DNA of 64,000 bases from Parcubacteria group bacterium GW2011_GWA2_38_13b (GTDB taxonomy: Bacteria; Patescibacteriota; Minisyncoccia; GWA2-38-13b), in the NCBI GenBank assembly GCA_000992445.2, contig LBUF02000001.1, positions 30,393 to 94,392 on the forward strand. The letters run 5' to 3'. Below the pieces are notes generated by a model. It made no database searches and was not told the origin of the DNA. It saw only the letters and a list, made by a program, of their open reading frames with translations. Every line of letters begins with the position of its first letter. Positions within the stretch are counted from its first letter, which is position 1. This document shows positions 39,280-48,950 of this stretch, one piece after another. Made by a program: the position numbers and the translations under genes.

Positions 39280-39326
39280 TTTTTATTTAGATGTCCCACG
39301 TTTGAATTTATAATTTCTAACGGGGT
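39245..39326. repeat. MITE-like repeat with 15 bp perfect TIR ACCCCGTTAGAAATT
   Basis: ACCCCGTTAGAAATT (39245-39259) and AATTTCTAACGGGGT (39312-39326); related TIR at 61027-61131. Confidence 0.65.
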
Positions 39327-39492
39327 TCATATCCGTATTATATCAAAAATTACCGCCATTAGCAATTGATTGATTCTTGCGCGCCTGCCTGCCGACGGGC
39401 AGGCGAAACTTGCTTTTTTTTTGAATATTCTATTATGAGGGTATAAAGGTCGGCGGATGAAAATTTTAACTCAAGAGTAATTTTATATTTTT

Positions 39493-39609
39493 ATGAAACA
39501 AGAAAAATATTATGTTCCGAGTAATAAAAAATTGCAAAAAGTAGAGAGTATGATGACGAAAAAAGAGAAAATAATATCATCCCTTTTGGAAGAAAAGTTG
39601 GGAAATTAG
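39493..39609 (+). CDS. Possible 38 aa small ORF
   Basis: MKQEKYYVPSNKKLQKVESMMTKKEKIISSLLEEKLGN; no family. Confidence 0.25.
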   Translation: MKQEKYYVPSNKKLQKVESMMTKKEKIISSLLEEKLGN

Positions 39610-39660
39610 AAGAGATTTATAAAGATATTTTCCCCCGATAAATTTTCATTATAGTGATTC

Positions 39661-39698
39661 AAAATAAAACACGACCTTTAAAGGTCGTGTTTTATTTT
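39661..39698. terminator. Perfect palindromic terminator downstream of V-ATPase operon
   Basis: AAAATAAAACACGACCTTTAAAGGTCGTGTTTTATTTT. Confidence 0.75.
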
Positions 39699-39720
39699 GC
39701 CGCATATATATTATTTTTTT

Positions 39721-40365
39721 TCACGCCATCGCTTTTTTGAGTTTCATCAGCGCGATGATCGTTCCGCGTTCCCGTTCGCTTATTTTTGATTCAATGTATT
39801 TTACGGTTTCTTGGGTTCTCGGTATAAGAACATATTCCAGCGCGTTGACGCGGCGGCGGGTTTTTTCTATTTCCTGGCTTAATAATTTTGCCGTATGCTC
39901 AAGCTCGGCGAGTTTAAGTAAATCATTAAAAACTTCCTGAAACGCCAAAATGGAAATATCAAGATCGTGAGTTGTAGAAATCAAACTATACGAAAAATGC
40001 GCTCCGTTTCCGTTATTATTTTCTTCCGGCATTATTTCCTGCCGAAACTGAAATGTCGCGACGCCCATTATATTTTTTTTAACCAGCCGGATATTTAAAT
40101 CTTTTGTTTTTGTCTTAAAAATCGGTTTGATTTTTTCGGTTCCCTGTAGAGCGGAAGCGAAAAGGAAGTGCTTAAAAGTTATTTGAATTTCTCGTTCAAC
40201 TTTTTCGCGAAGTTTTATGACTTCCCGCGTAATCCCCATAAATTCTTTCATCAATCCGTCCCGTTTGTCTTCAAGCAGTTTATGCCCACGCTGAGCGAAT
40301 TTCAGTTTTTTCTTTAACGTAAGAAGCTCCTGGCGAGTTGGATTAACATTTAATAAATTGGCCAA
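39721..40365 (-). CDS. ntpD: V-type ATP synthase subunit D
   Basis: NVNPTRQELLTLKKKLKFAQRGHKLLEDKRDGLM...RRVNALEYVLIPRTQETVKYI. Confidence 0.92.
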   Translation of the reverse strand: MANLLNVNPTRQELLTLKKKLKFAQRGHKLLEDKRDGLMKEFMGITREVIKLREKVEREIQITFKHFLFASALQGTEKIKPIFKTKTKDLNIRLVKKNIMGVATFQFRQEIMPEENNNGNGAHFSYSLISTTHDLDISILAFQEVFNDLLKLAELEHTAKLLSQEIEKTRRRVNALEYVLIPRTQETVKYIESKISERERGTIIALMKLKKAMA

Positions 40366-40469
40366 GTTTTGAAATCCTAAACACTAATATCTAAATTCTA
40401 AACAAATTCAAAATCCTAATTTTTTAAATTCAAAAGTTTTTTATTTTTGGATTTTGATATTTAATATTG

Positions 40470-40503
40470 TTTAGGATTTAGGATTTAGGATTTAGGATTT
40501 AGA
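40470..40503. repeat. Heptanucleotide tandem repeat (TTTAGGA)4+
   Basis: Four perfect units 40470-40497 plus a partial unit, running into the 3' end of the subunit B gene. Confidence 0.9.
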
Positions 40504-41870
40504 TATTTGTTTATATGTTCATCTTTTATCCGTTTTAATTCTTCTCTTGGCAATATGGACAAAAGTTTCCAGCCGATAGCTAAAGTTTCTTCAATGCTCC
40601 TGTTTTCATCATATCCCTGCCGCACAAATTGATCTTCAAATTCTTTGGCGAATTGGACGAATTTTTGATCGGATTCTGAAAGCGCTGATTCTCCCAAAAT
40701 TACGGCGAGTTCCCGTAATTCTTTGCCTCGCGCGTATGAAGCGAATAATTGGTTCGCCCATCCGGAATGGTCTTCGCGAGTTTTACCTTCGCCGATGCCC
40801 TTATCTCTTAAACGGGAAAGACTTGGCAAAACATCAATAGGCGGATAAATTCCTTGCCGATACAATTCTCTCGAAAGAATAATCTGCCCTTCGGTAATAT
40901 ATCCGGTTAAATCCGGTATGGGGTGAGTTTTATCGTCTTCCGGCATCGTTAAAATCGGTATTTGCGTAATTGAACCGCTTCTCCCTTTTATCCTTCCCGC
41001 TCTTTCGTAAATCGTTGCAAGGTCCGTGTAGAGATAGCCCGGGTAACCGCGCCGTCCCGGAATTTCTTTACGGGAAGCGGAAATTTCGCGCAACGCTTCG
41101 CAATAATTGGTCAAATCAGTCAAAACGACAAGCACATGCTGGTTTTTTTCATAAGCCAAATATTCCGCGGTTGTTAAAGCGAGACGAGGTAAAGTAATTC
41201 TTTCTATAACCGGATCATTAGCTAAATTGATAAACAACACCGATCTTGCCAGCGCGCCAGTTTTCTTAAAATCATCGATAAAAAATTGCGCTTCTTCAAA
41301 AGTAATCCCCATGGCACCAAAAACAACGGAGAACTGTTCTCCGGAAGAAGCGGAAGAGATAACCTTGGCTTGCCTTGCTATTTGAGCGGCAACCTGCGAA
41401 TGCGGAAGTCCGGCTCCGGAAAAAATAGGCAGTTTTTGCCCGCGAACAAGAGTGTTTAATCCGTCAATCGCGGAAATTCCGGTTTGAATAAAATCATCAG
41501 GATACGAACGCGAATAAGGATTCAAGGGATTGCCGTTAATATCTAATCGTTTTTCCGGAAGAATATCCGGTCCTTTGTCCTTGGGCGTTCCGGCGCCGTT
41601 AAAAACTCTGCCAAGCATATCTTCCGATACGCCAATATCCATTGTTTTGCCGAGAAAAGTCGCTTTCGCTCCGCTGACATCAACGCCACGCGTTTCTTCA
41701 AACATTTGAACAATCGCTTTATCACGGTCAACTTCCAAAACACGACCTTTGCGTTTTTCTCCGGAAGAAAGTTCCACTTCAACCATTTCTTGATATTTAA
41801 CATCAACCGTTTTTTCCACTACAAGCAATGGTCCCGCAACTTCCGTTATTGTTTTGTATTGTTTTAACAT
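40485..41870 (-). CDS. ntpB: V-type ATP synthase subunit B
   Basis: [21 protein letters not shown]...[19 protein letters not shown]...[26 protein letters not shown]. Confidence 0.94.
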   Translation of the reverse strand: MLKQYKTITEVAGPLLVVEKTVDVKYQEMVEVELSSGEKRKGRVLEVDRDKAIVQMFEETRGVDVSGAKATFLGKTMDIGVSEDMLGRVFNGAGTPKDKGPDILPEKRLDINGNPLNPYSRSYPDDFIQTGISAIDGLNTLVRGQKLPIFSGAGLPHSQVAAQIARQAKVISSASSGEQFSVVFGAMGITFEEAQFFIDDFKKTGALARSVLFINLANDPVIERITLPRLALTTAEYLAYEKNQHVLVVLTDLTNYCEALREISASRKEIPGRRGYPGYLYTDLATIYERAGRIKGRSGSITQIPILTMPEDDKTHPIPDLTGYITEGQIILSRELYRQGIYPPIDVLPSLSRLRDKGIGEGKTREDHSGWANQLFASYARGKELRELAVILGESALSESDQKFVQFAKEFEDQFVRQGYDENRSIEETLAIGWKLLSILPREELKRIKDEHINKYLNPKS

Positions 41871-41874
41871 TTGA

Positions 41875-41956
41875 GAGTAATCGCGAATATACGAATTTAC
41901 ACAAATATACAAATTAAGTTATTCGTATATTAGTTTAAAATTCGTATATTCGCAAA
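41875..41956. repeat. AT-rich dispersed repeat immediately upstream of V-ATPase B start
   Basis: GAGTAATCGCGAATATACGAAT...TTTAAAATTCGTATATTCGCAAA. Confidence 0.75.
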
Positions 41957-41972
41957 TGGTCCATTTTACGTA

Positions 41973-43691
41973 TCATATTAATTTTTCAATCTCACTTAAA
42001 TTATCTTCTTTGATAAATTTCATTTTCGCGATTTTTACCTGGATGTTTTTATCTATAACATCTTGGATAGTTTTTTCACCCGTAAGCCGACTATCCAAAT
42101 TTTTATGGTATTTTAGTATTGTTTTCAGCATCAAATATTGTTTTTTTAATGACGTATACGTATCAATTTCGTCAAAAGCGCTTTGATGCAAAAAATCTTC
42201 TCTTATAGATTTAGTCGTGTGCAAAACAAGCTGTTCTTTTGACGATAACGCTTCAATTCCCACGAGACGAACAATTTCTTCCAATTCCGCCTCTTTCTGC
42301 AACAATGCCATTGCTTGCGTTTTTAAATCCTGAAAATCCGGCGCTATTTCTTGCGATAAAAATTCTTTTACATCGTCAGAATACAAAGAATAACTTTTGA
42401 GCCAATGTATTGCCGGAAAATGCCGTTTATAAGCAAGGCCGGAATCAAGCCCCCAGAATACTTTTGTTACGCGAAGCGTATTTTGAGTAACCGGCTCCGA
42501 AAGATCTCCGCCTGGAGGCGAAACGGCGCCGACAACCGTTAATGAACCTTGCCGATTATCTTTGCCGAGAGTTTTGACAATTCCGGCTCTTTCATAAAAA
42601 CTCGCCGTTCTTGAACCAAGATACGCCGGATATCCTTCTTCGCCGGGCATTTCTTCCAGCCGGCCGGAAATTTCTCTTAATGCTTCAGCCCAACGGCTGG
42701 TTGAATCGGCCATAAGCGCGACATTGTATCCCATATCGCGATAATATTCGGCGATTGTAATCCCGGTATAAACAGACGCTTCACGCGCCGCCACCGGCAT
42801 ATTGGAAGTATTGGCGATTAAAATCGTCCTTTTCATCAATGGTTCGCCGGACTTGGGATCTTTAAGCTCCGGAAATTCTATCAAGACGTCCGTCATTTCA
42901 TTTCCTCTTTCGCCGCAACCTATAAAAACGATTATATCGGCATCCGCCCATTTCGCCAATTGGTGCTGGACTACCGTTTTCCCCGATCCGAACGGACCCG
43001 GTACGCAAGCGGTCCCGCCTTTGGTTATTGTAAAAAAAGTATCTATCACTCTTTGGCCGGTGATGAGCGGTATTGTCGGGGAAAGTTTTTCTTGTATCGG
43101 TCTCGGACTCCGTATCGGCCATTTTTGCAGCATAGTGATTTTATGTTCCGCGTCGCCGTCTTTAATCATAGCCACAATATCTTCTATTTTGAAATCGCCA
43201 TTTCCAATTTTAGAAATTTTCCCCTTAATTCCCGGCGGCGTCATAATTTTATGTTTGATTAAAATCGTTTCTTGAACTTCCCCTAAAACATCCCCTTCCT
43301 GAACTTCTTCGCCGATTTTCATAATTGCTTTGAATTTCCATATTTTTTCGCGGGAAATAGACGAAACATTGATGCCCCTCGTAATATAAGGAGACTTTGC
43401 GACATTTTCAATAAGATCAAGCGGCCGTTGAACTCCGTCGTAAATAGAACCCATAAGACCCGGACCCAATTCTACGGTTAAAGGAGCGCCGGTTAAATAA
43501 GCCGGATCGCCAGGTCCGATGCCGCTGGTCTCTTCGTAAACCTGAACGGAAACCTTATCTTCCTTGATTTCTATAATTTCGCCGATCAATTCTTCTTTTC
43601 CGATTTTAACCACATCGTACATTCTTGCGCTTTCCATTCCCTCGGCAACGACCAGCGGACCGGAAACTTTAATTATTTTACCCTGTTTCAT
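41973..43691 (-). CDS. ntpA: V-type ATP synthase subunit A
   Basis: [83 protein letters not shown]. Confidence 0.95.
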   Translation of the reverse strand: MKQGKIIKVSGPLVVAEGMESARMYDVVKIGKEELIGEIIEIKEDKVSVQVYEETSGIGPGDPAYLTGAPLTVELGPGLMGSIYDGVQRPLDLIENVAKSPYITRGINVSSISREKIWKFKAIMKIGEEVQEGDVLGEVQETILIKHKIMTPPGIKGKISKIGNGDFKIEDIVAMIKDGDAEHKITMLQKWPIRSPRPIQEKLSPTIPLITGQRVIDTFFTITKGGTACVPGPFGSGKTVVQHQLAKWADADIIVFIGCGERGNEMTDVLIEFPELKDPKSGEPLMKRTILIANTSNMPVAAREASVYTGITIAEYYRDMGYNVALMADSTSRWAEALREISGRLEEMPGEEGYPAYLGSRTASFYERAGIVKTLGKDNRQGSLTVVGAVSPPGGDLSEPVTQNTLRVTKVFWGLDSGLAYKRHFPAIHWLKSYSLYSDDVKEFLSQEIAPDFQDLKTQAMALLQKEAELEEIVRLVGIEALSSKEQLVLHTTKSIREDFLHQSAFDEIDTYTSLKKQYLMLKTILKYHKNLDSRLTGEKTIQDVIDKNIQVKIAKMKFIKEDNLSEIEKLI

Positions 43692-43785
43692 AATGTCGAT
43701 GCTAATATACGAATTGATACTAATTATACTAATAATAATTTCGTATTTGTATTATTAGCATGCATTTGTATATTGATATCACGGT

Positions 43786-44112
43786 TTATTTAAGAATTAA
43801 TTTACTGCCAATCGCCCTCTCTATCATTTTTTCCAAACCGGCGAGCGTAGCGCCAGGCTTTTCGTCGGGAGACGGAAGTGAAATTATCGCCGGCAGAATT
43901 TTATTTTTAAATTTTATTATTTCCGTTTCCAATTTTTTGTGCCAATCGGATGTAATAAAAATCACGGCATAATTATCGTTTCCGTTTTCTTCGTTTCTGA
44001 TTCGCGCCAAAATTTCCTCGCCGTCTTTTTGCGTCTTGATATTAAAAATTTCAATCCCCAAGGACTTTAAAGGAAGAACCGTATTTTCATTTCCAATAAT
44101 GGCAATTTTCAT
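43786..44112 (-). CDS. ntpF: V-type ATP synthase subunit F
   Basis: Small ORF between subunits C and A; MKIAIIGNENTVLPLKSLGIEIFNI...SLPSPDEKPGATLAGLEKMIERAIG. Confidence 0.85.
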   Translation of the reverse strand: MKIAIIGNENTVLPLKSLGIEIFNIKTQKDGEEILARIRNEENGNDNYAVIFITSDWHKKLETEIIKFKNKILPAIISLPSPDEKPGATLAGLEKMIERAIGSKLILK

Positions 44113-44113
44113 A

Positions 44114-45100
44114 TCATATTTTAAGCCGCATTTTAATTTCTTCCATCGGTATATTATTAATCTTTCCTGTCATTATCAGCCGGATATTGACATTCATAAT
44201 TTTTTTCATAATAGCGTAATAAAAAATTATTTCCGGTCCGCTGGATATTTTTTGCACTTCTTCTTTTAAACGGTTTAAAGCGAATAAATCAAGATTTTTT
44301 TCCAAAGACACGATATTATAATTTGAAGAAAATTCTTCCCAAATATTTTCCCATTCTTTAGAAAATTCAATCTGTATTTTAAGAAAATTTATAAAATATT
44401 GTTCTTCCGTTCCCTTGATTGTTTTAAAAAGTTTTTTTATCGGAATGACGCCTCCATTTATCAGTTGTTTTTTTATTTCCTCAATAGTTAAACCGATTTT
44501 TTTCGCGCGAAACACATTTTTTATATTTGAAATATCAATAGCCAATTTATAGAAATCAGTAATAATAGCGTTTTTAATTTCGCAGGAGAGCGCCAGCGCG
44601 CATTGAAAATACTCCCCATCAATCGCCGTCTCAATAGATTTCCATTCATCTCCATTCTCCGCCATTTTTTTGATAATAACGACAACTTTCTGAAACGACC
44701 GATAATCAACAAACATAATTCTTTTTCCCAAAGATTTTTTTATTTTTTCGGGAATTATCGTCCCGAGAACGGAATATTCTTCTTTCTCGAAATCAATGTC
44801 TGATATTTTTTCCTTTACGGCTAATTTTAAATTAAAAAAATCGTCTTCCAAAAAAATCAGCCGGTAGAGAGAACGATCCGCGAATTTTTTTACGAATTTT
44901 TTCAGCTGAACATTATCGCGTTTAATGGCAATCTCGAAATCACCCGCGCCAAGATCAAGCAAATTGTCTTTCAAGTCGGTATCATTCAAAACGCCAAAAG
45001 CCGTTTTTGCTTCCGAAGATTCCAACATTCTGGCAAGATCATTTCGATCAGTGATATTTTTTTCCAAAACCCGGATTAATCCGACGGCATATTCATTCAT
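44114..45100 (-). CDS. ntpC: V-type ATP synthase subunit C
   Basis: Length and position in operon; V-ATPase C/AC39-like helical sequence. Confidence 0.85.
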   Translation of the reverse strand: MNEYAVGLIRVLEKNITDRNDLARMLESSEAKTAFGVLNDTDLKDNLLDLGAGDFEIAIKRDNVQLKKFVKKFADRSLYRLIFLEDDFFNLKLAVKEKISDIDFEKEEYSVLGTIIPEKIKKSLGKRIMFVDYRSFQKVVVIIKKMAENGDEWKSIETAIDGEYFQCALALSCEIKNAIITDFYKLAIDISNIKNVFRAKKIGLTIEEIKKQLINGGVIPIKKLFKTIKGTEEQYFINFLKIQIEFSKEWENIWEEFSSNYNIVSLEKNLDLFALNRLKEEVQKISSGPEIIFYYAIMKKIMNVNIRLIMTGKINNIPMEEIKMRLKI

Positions 45101-45114
45101 AATTCATTTTTATG

Positions 45115-45681
45115 TTATTTAAATAATATTTTTCCGATTTCCACAATCGTTTTTTCCTTAATTTGCCGCATTATCGCTCCCACCGTATTATCTATATCAA
45201 TGGTTTTTGTTTTAAAAATAAATCCGCTTCTTTCATTAAATTTTTCGCTTTTTATTTCGTGCGAAAAATCATTTTTCTTTAACATATCAGAAATTATTTT
45301 CTTATCTTTCTCCGCGCAGTAAATTTGCCCGTTGTTGTTTTGGGGCAGTTTTTCTATTAAATAAGCCATAAGATCGGAATAATATTCTGACGGAGAATTG
45401 ATAATTTTTTGAGCGGTTTTTTCGTAAATTTCGTCGATTATTTTTTGCTTTTCCCGTAAAATTTCGTTTTTCGCGCGAAAATCGGCGTCATTCCGCGCAT
45501 TTTCCAAAAATTTCTCCTTTTTTTTCGCCAACCCTTCTTCAAAACCGCGGCTAAGCGAAATCAATTCCCGCTTAACTTTTTTGGAAAATTCAACAAGCTG
45601 TTTTTGCTTATTTTTATGCGCTGTTTTTATTTCCGCTTCAGCATCGGTTTTTATTTTCTGTAAAATAGCATCAAAAGACAT
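45115..45681 (-). CDS. ntpE: V-type ATP synthase subunit E
   Basis: Charged coiled coil N-terminus, position in operon. Confidence 0.82.
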   Translation of the reverse strand: MSFDAILQKIKTDAEAEIKTAHKNKQKQLVEFSKKVKRELISLSRGFEEGLAKKKEKFLENARNDADFRAKNEILREKQKIIDEIYEKTAQKIINSPSEYYSDLMAYLIEKLPQNNNGQIYCAEKDKKIISDMLKKNDFSHEIKSEKFNERSGFIFKTKTIDIDNTVGAIMRQIKEKTIVEIGKILFK

Positions 45682-45741
45682 AAAAAATTAAAAATTTCAC
45701 CCGCTCAAATTTTTCTTTTGAAAAATTTTGGCGGACAAACA

Positions 45742-46218
45742 TTACCCGATACTTATTCCGTTAATAAGAAGTATAGATGTTAAGAGACCGAGAACGGCGT
45801 ACGTTTCCACCATAGCCGCCAAAATTATCGCCTTCCCCGATTCGCTCGGCTGCTTAACGACTATATTCATTCCGGATACGCATACTTTACCTTGATAGAT
45901 AGCTGAAACAAGTCCGGCTATAGCAATAGGCAAACAAGCAAAAAATAACTGCAACCCAACGGTTGAACTTATTTGCGCTATTTGACCGCCAAGCAATCCG
46001 ACTTTTTGAACAACCATAACGGCAGCAAGAAATCCGTAAATTCCCTGCGTTCCGGGCAAAGCTTCAAGAACCAATATTTTACCGAATTTTTCCGGTTCCT
46101 GCGTCATTATGCCGGCACCGACCTGCCCGGCTTTTCCCACGCCTATCATAGAACCTATCCCGGAAGCTATTACGGCTATCGCGGCGCCCGCGATTACATA
46201 AACTAAACCTAAAGTCAT
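45742..46218 (-). CDS. ntpK: V-type ATP synthase subunit K (duplicated proteolipid)
   Basis: Four TM; LPGTQGIYGF, YQGKV and AMVETYAVLG motifs. Confidence 0.94.
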   Translation of the reverse strand: MTLGLVYVIAGAAIAVIASGIGSMIGVGKAGQVGAGIMTQEPEKFGKILVLEALPGTQGIYGFLAAVMVVQKVGLLGGQIAQISSTVGLQLFFACLPIAIAGLVSAIYQGKVCVSGMNIVVKQPSESGKAIILAAMVETYAVLGLLTSILLINGISIG

Positions 46219-46233
46219 ATTTTTTAATTAAAC

Positions 46234-46261
46234 CCTAAATCCTAAATCCTAAATCCTAAAT
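46234..46261. repeat. Heptanucleotide tandem repeat (CCTAAAT)4
   Basis: Four perfect units between the K and I genes; reverse complement of the repeat at 40470. Confidence 0.9.
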
Positions 46262-46309
46262 TTTTTTACAGGATTTATATTCAGTTTGTTAAGGATTATT
46301 ATTTATTTT

Positions 46310-48316
46310 TTAACTTATAATTCTAATATAATTATTTTTTCTTGTAAATGGCTTAAATCTTCTTCCGCCCCCTTCCATAAATTTAGGAAAAAATTCAACA
46401 TATTGCAATCTGCCGGAATGAATGAACGCGCCCAAAACATTGATAACGATATTGAATAAATGACCGCCAACCAAAACCAACCCCGCTACAATCCACCCCA
46501 TCCAGCCGAACGGCGCCATATCTTTGAAAATCATAGCGATTAAATTGATAACCATTGCTATAATACCTGTGGCAAGACCGAGCGCCAGTAAACGTGAATA
46601 TGATAATACATCGCCCAAATAACTTACAAGCCCGTATAAACTGATAACTCCTATACCGAATTTTAATAAAATATTTTTTTTCGCTCTTCCTTGAGTCAAA
46701 ACTATCGCTCCAAGACCGGCGAAAAGAATGTATCTTGCAATGACTGCCATACTTGGCAATAACGCGAGTTTGTCGGCTACCAGCCAAAACATTATCCCTG
46801 CAAGCAAGAAATCCCACACGGCATAATCCATAAGCGCTTTTTTCCAGTCGCCTTTTTTAAAATGCCACCATACCGCGACAAAAATTCCAAACCATATTTG
46901 TATTATTCCCATAATAAAAGCAAGAAACATTACTCCCATTGGGTTTGCCATCGGGTCTATTACTTGAATTTTAACGAAAAAATTTTTCAAAGCGCCGAAC
47001 GAATCCGGAAAATCTTTGGGCACTACGCCGAACCAGCCCCCGAAAAGCGCTCCCATTATTATTGTGGCAATACTGCCCAGCATCAGGACTTTAAACAGTT
47101 TTTGTTTTTCTTTCGGAATTTTCAAGAATTTTATCATAAACCAGCAAAGCGTCAAAAGAACAATGCCATATCCGGCGTCCGTAAGGGCGAACGCGAAAAA
47201 AATCGTGAAAAATGGCGCTAAAAACGGCGTTGGGTCCGGTTCGTTGGGAAGAGGCAAGCCATAAATGTCCGTCACCACTTCATAAGGTTCAAAAAATTTA
47301 TTTTTAATGATTACCGGCTGTTGTTCCCGCGCGCTTATTTTAAGCTGGCTAACGGCGAAGTGCGGCGTTATTTCGGCAATGGCTTTTTCCAACGCATTTA
47401 TATTTTTTTCTTCAATCCAGCCGTCCAATGAAAATAGATAATGCGTAGCGGATATTTTTTCGCGATTGGCTTCCTTCTCGGTCTGCCACGCGATATAATC
47501 CATAGCCGCATAAATATTTTTCAATTCATCTTTCGCAATCAATTCCAATATTTGCCGATAATCGAGGATGTTTTGCCGCGATTTTTCCATTTTTTCTTCA
47601 AGTTCTTTTATGGAATCTTTCGAAATTTTATCGGAATACGGCAAATCCGCTTCTCTAAAATTGAATACTGAAAATACTTCCCGCATTGATTTTTCATAAA
47701 CTGCGGGAAATATCACGATTATTTTCCTTTCCCTTGAAGCATCGCTTACGGTTCTTAAAAAAAATATTTTTCCAGCCACTTTTTTTACTTTTTTATAAAA
47801 ATTTTTCTTGCTTTTTAAATTAATAAAAATACTGCTTGGCAAAATACCAAGCAGTATTTTATGATTTTTCAGCGAAGTCGCGTCTTGCGGCGCAAAATTC
47901 AAATTTTCCCATCCGTAAAGCAGCTTTAATTTCCCCTGCGCATCATCTATCGTACTTTCGTCTTGATTTATTTTTTCCTGAAACCCCAAAACGGTTTCAA
48001 CGGTTTTTTGCCAACCGGATCCCTGAATTATGTTTTCCAATTCCCTTTTAGACAGTACAATCGAAGGATTAAACATTGTTTCCATCTTTTCTTTCAACCC
48101 CTTTTTGATTTTATCGTACGGCAAAAGAAAATTAAAAGCGGCTTTAAGACGCTTGGTGTCATAAACGAAATCTTGCTCTTTTTTCTCGACAGAAGCAGAA
48201 AAATCAATTTTAACTTCTGAAATTTCCATTACGCCTTTCTCCTGCAAAAAATCCAGGATTTTTTCCTTGGAATCTTTATCAGCGGTAATATTGATTTTAA
48301 CAAGAGGTATAAGCAT
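46310..48316 (-). CDS. ntpI: V-type ATP synthase subunit I
   Basis: Soluble N-terminal half plus C-terminal multi-TM half: FAFALTDAGYGIVLL, YLGDVLSYSRLLALGLATGIIAMVIN. Confidence 0.93.
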   Translation of the reverse strand: MLIPLVKINITADKDSKEKILDFLQEKGVMEISEVKIDFSASVEKKEQDFVYDTKRLKAAFNFLLPYDKIKKGLKEKMETMFNPSIVLSKRELENIIQGSGWQKTVETVLGFQEKINQDESTIDDAQGKLKLLYGWENLNFAPQDATSLKNHKILLGILPSSIFINLKSKKNFYKKVKKVAGKIFFLRTVSDASRERKIIVIFPAVYEKSMREVFSVFNFREADLPYSDKISKDSIKELEEKMEKSRQNILDYRQILELIAKDELKNIYAAMDYIAWQTEKEANREKISATHYLFSLDGWIEEKNINALEKAIAEITPHFAVSQLKISAREQQPVIIKNKFFEPYEVVTDIYGLPLPNEPDPTPFLAPFFTIFFAFALTDAGYGIVLLTLCWFMIKFLKIPKEKQKLFKVLMLGSIATIIMGALFGGWFGVVPKDFPDSFGALKNFFVKIQVIDPMANPMGVMFLAFIMGIIQIWFGIFVAVWWHFKKGDWKKALMDYAVWDFLLAGIMFWLVADKLALLPSMAVIARYILFAGLGAIVLTQGRAKKNILLKFGIGVISLYGLVSYLGDVLSYSRLLALGLATGIIAMVINLIAMIFKDMAPFGWMGWIVAGLVLVGGHLFNIVINVLGAFIHSGRLQYVEFFPKFMEGGGRRFKPFTRKNNYIRIIS

Positions 48317-48325
48317 TTATTAACT

Positions 48326-48655
48326 TTATTGTGTAATGACCTTCTCCATTAAAAATTTTACGGCTTTTTCCGAATTTTCTTCAGCCGTTTTTTTTATTTT
48401 CGAAAGCATATTTTCGATTTTGACGCGCGCCTCATTTTTAATTCTATCCATTTCCGGGCTTAAATCGTTCTCTGCGGTTTTATTTTTTTCGCGAAAATAA
48501 TCGGCCACCTTTTCTTTATCTGCGATATATTGCTTTTCCGCCATTTCTATTTCCTTTTCATCCGCTTGTTTTGCGTTCTCAATTTCCGCCAAAGCGTTTT
48601 CTTCGGCTTCTTTGATTATTTGAATAATATTTTTTTCTTCAGTTAAGTTTACCAT
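48326..48655 (-). CDS. V-type ATP synthase peripheral stalk (G/H-like) subunit
   Basis: Short coiled-coil ORF at the start of the operon. Confidence 0.72.
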   Translation of the reverse strand: MVNLTEEKNIIQIIKEAEENALAEIENAKQADEKEIEMAEKQYIADKEKVADYFREKNKTAENDLSPEMDRIKNEARVKIENMLSKIKKTAEENSEKAVKFLMEKVITQ

Positions 48656-48950
48656 AAATTATAACTGCGATTAACGCATTAAAATTACACGCGACAATAC
48701 GACAGCAATTACACTGTTTCTTATACCAATTATTGTAATCGCATACGCCAAAAAGTCAATAAAACTTCGCATCACAACATCAAATACCGTATTGACCGGA
48801 AATTGAACATATTTCATACGCGATTATTGACAAAAATTTCATTTAGATTATAATATTATTTTAATGTTACTTTAAAAATTAAATAAAAAAAATAGTTGTT
48901 TTAAGATTAAATTCATTTAATTCATTTACTGCGGAAAGGAAAGGATAGAA

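Noticed and set aside
40470-46261. Possible CRISPR-like repeats
   Set aside because: Contiguous 7 bp units without spacers; simple tandem repeats, and no cas genes are seen
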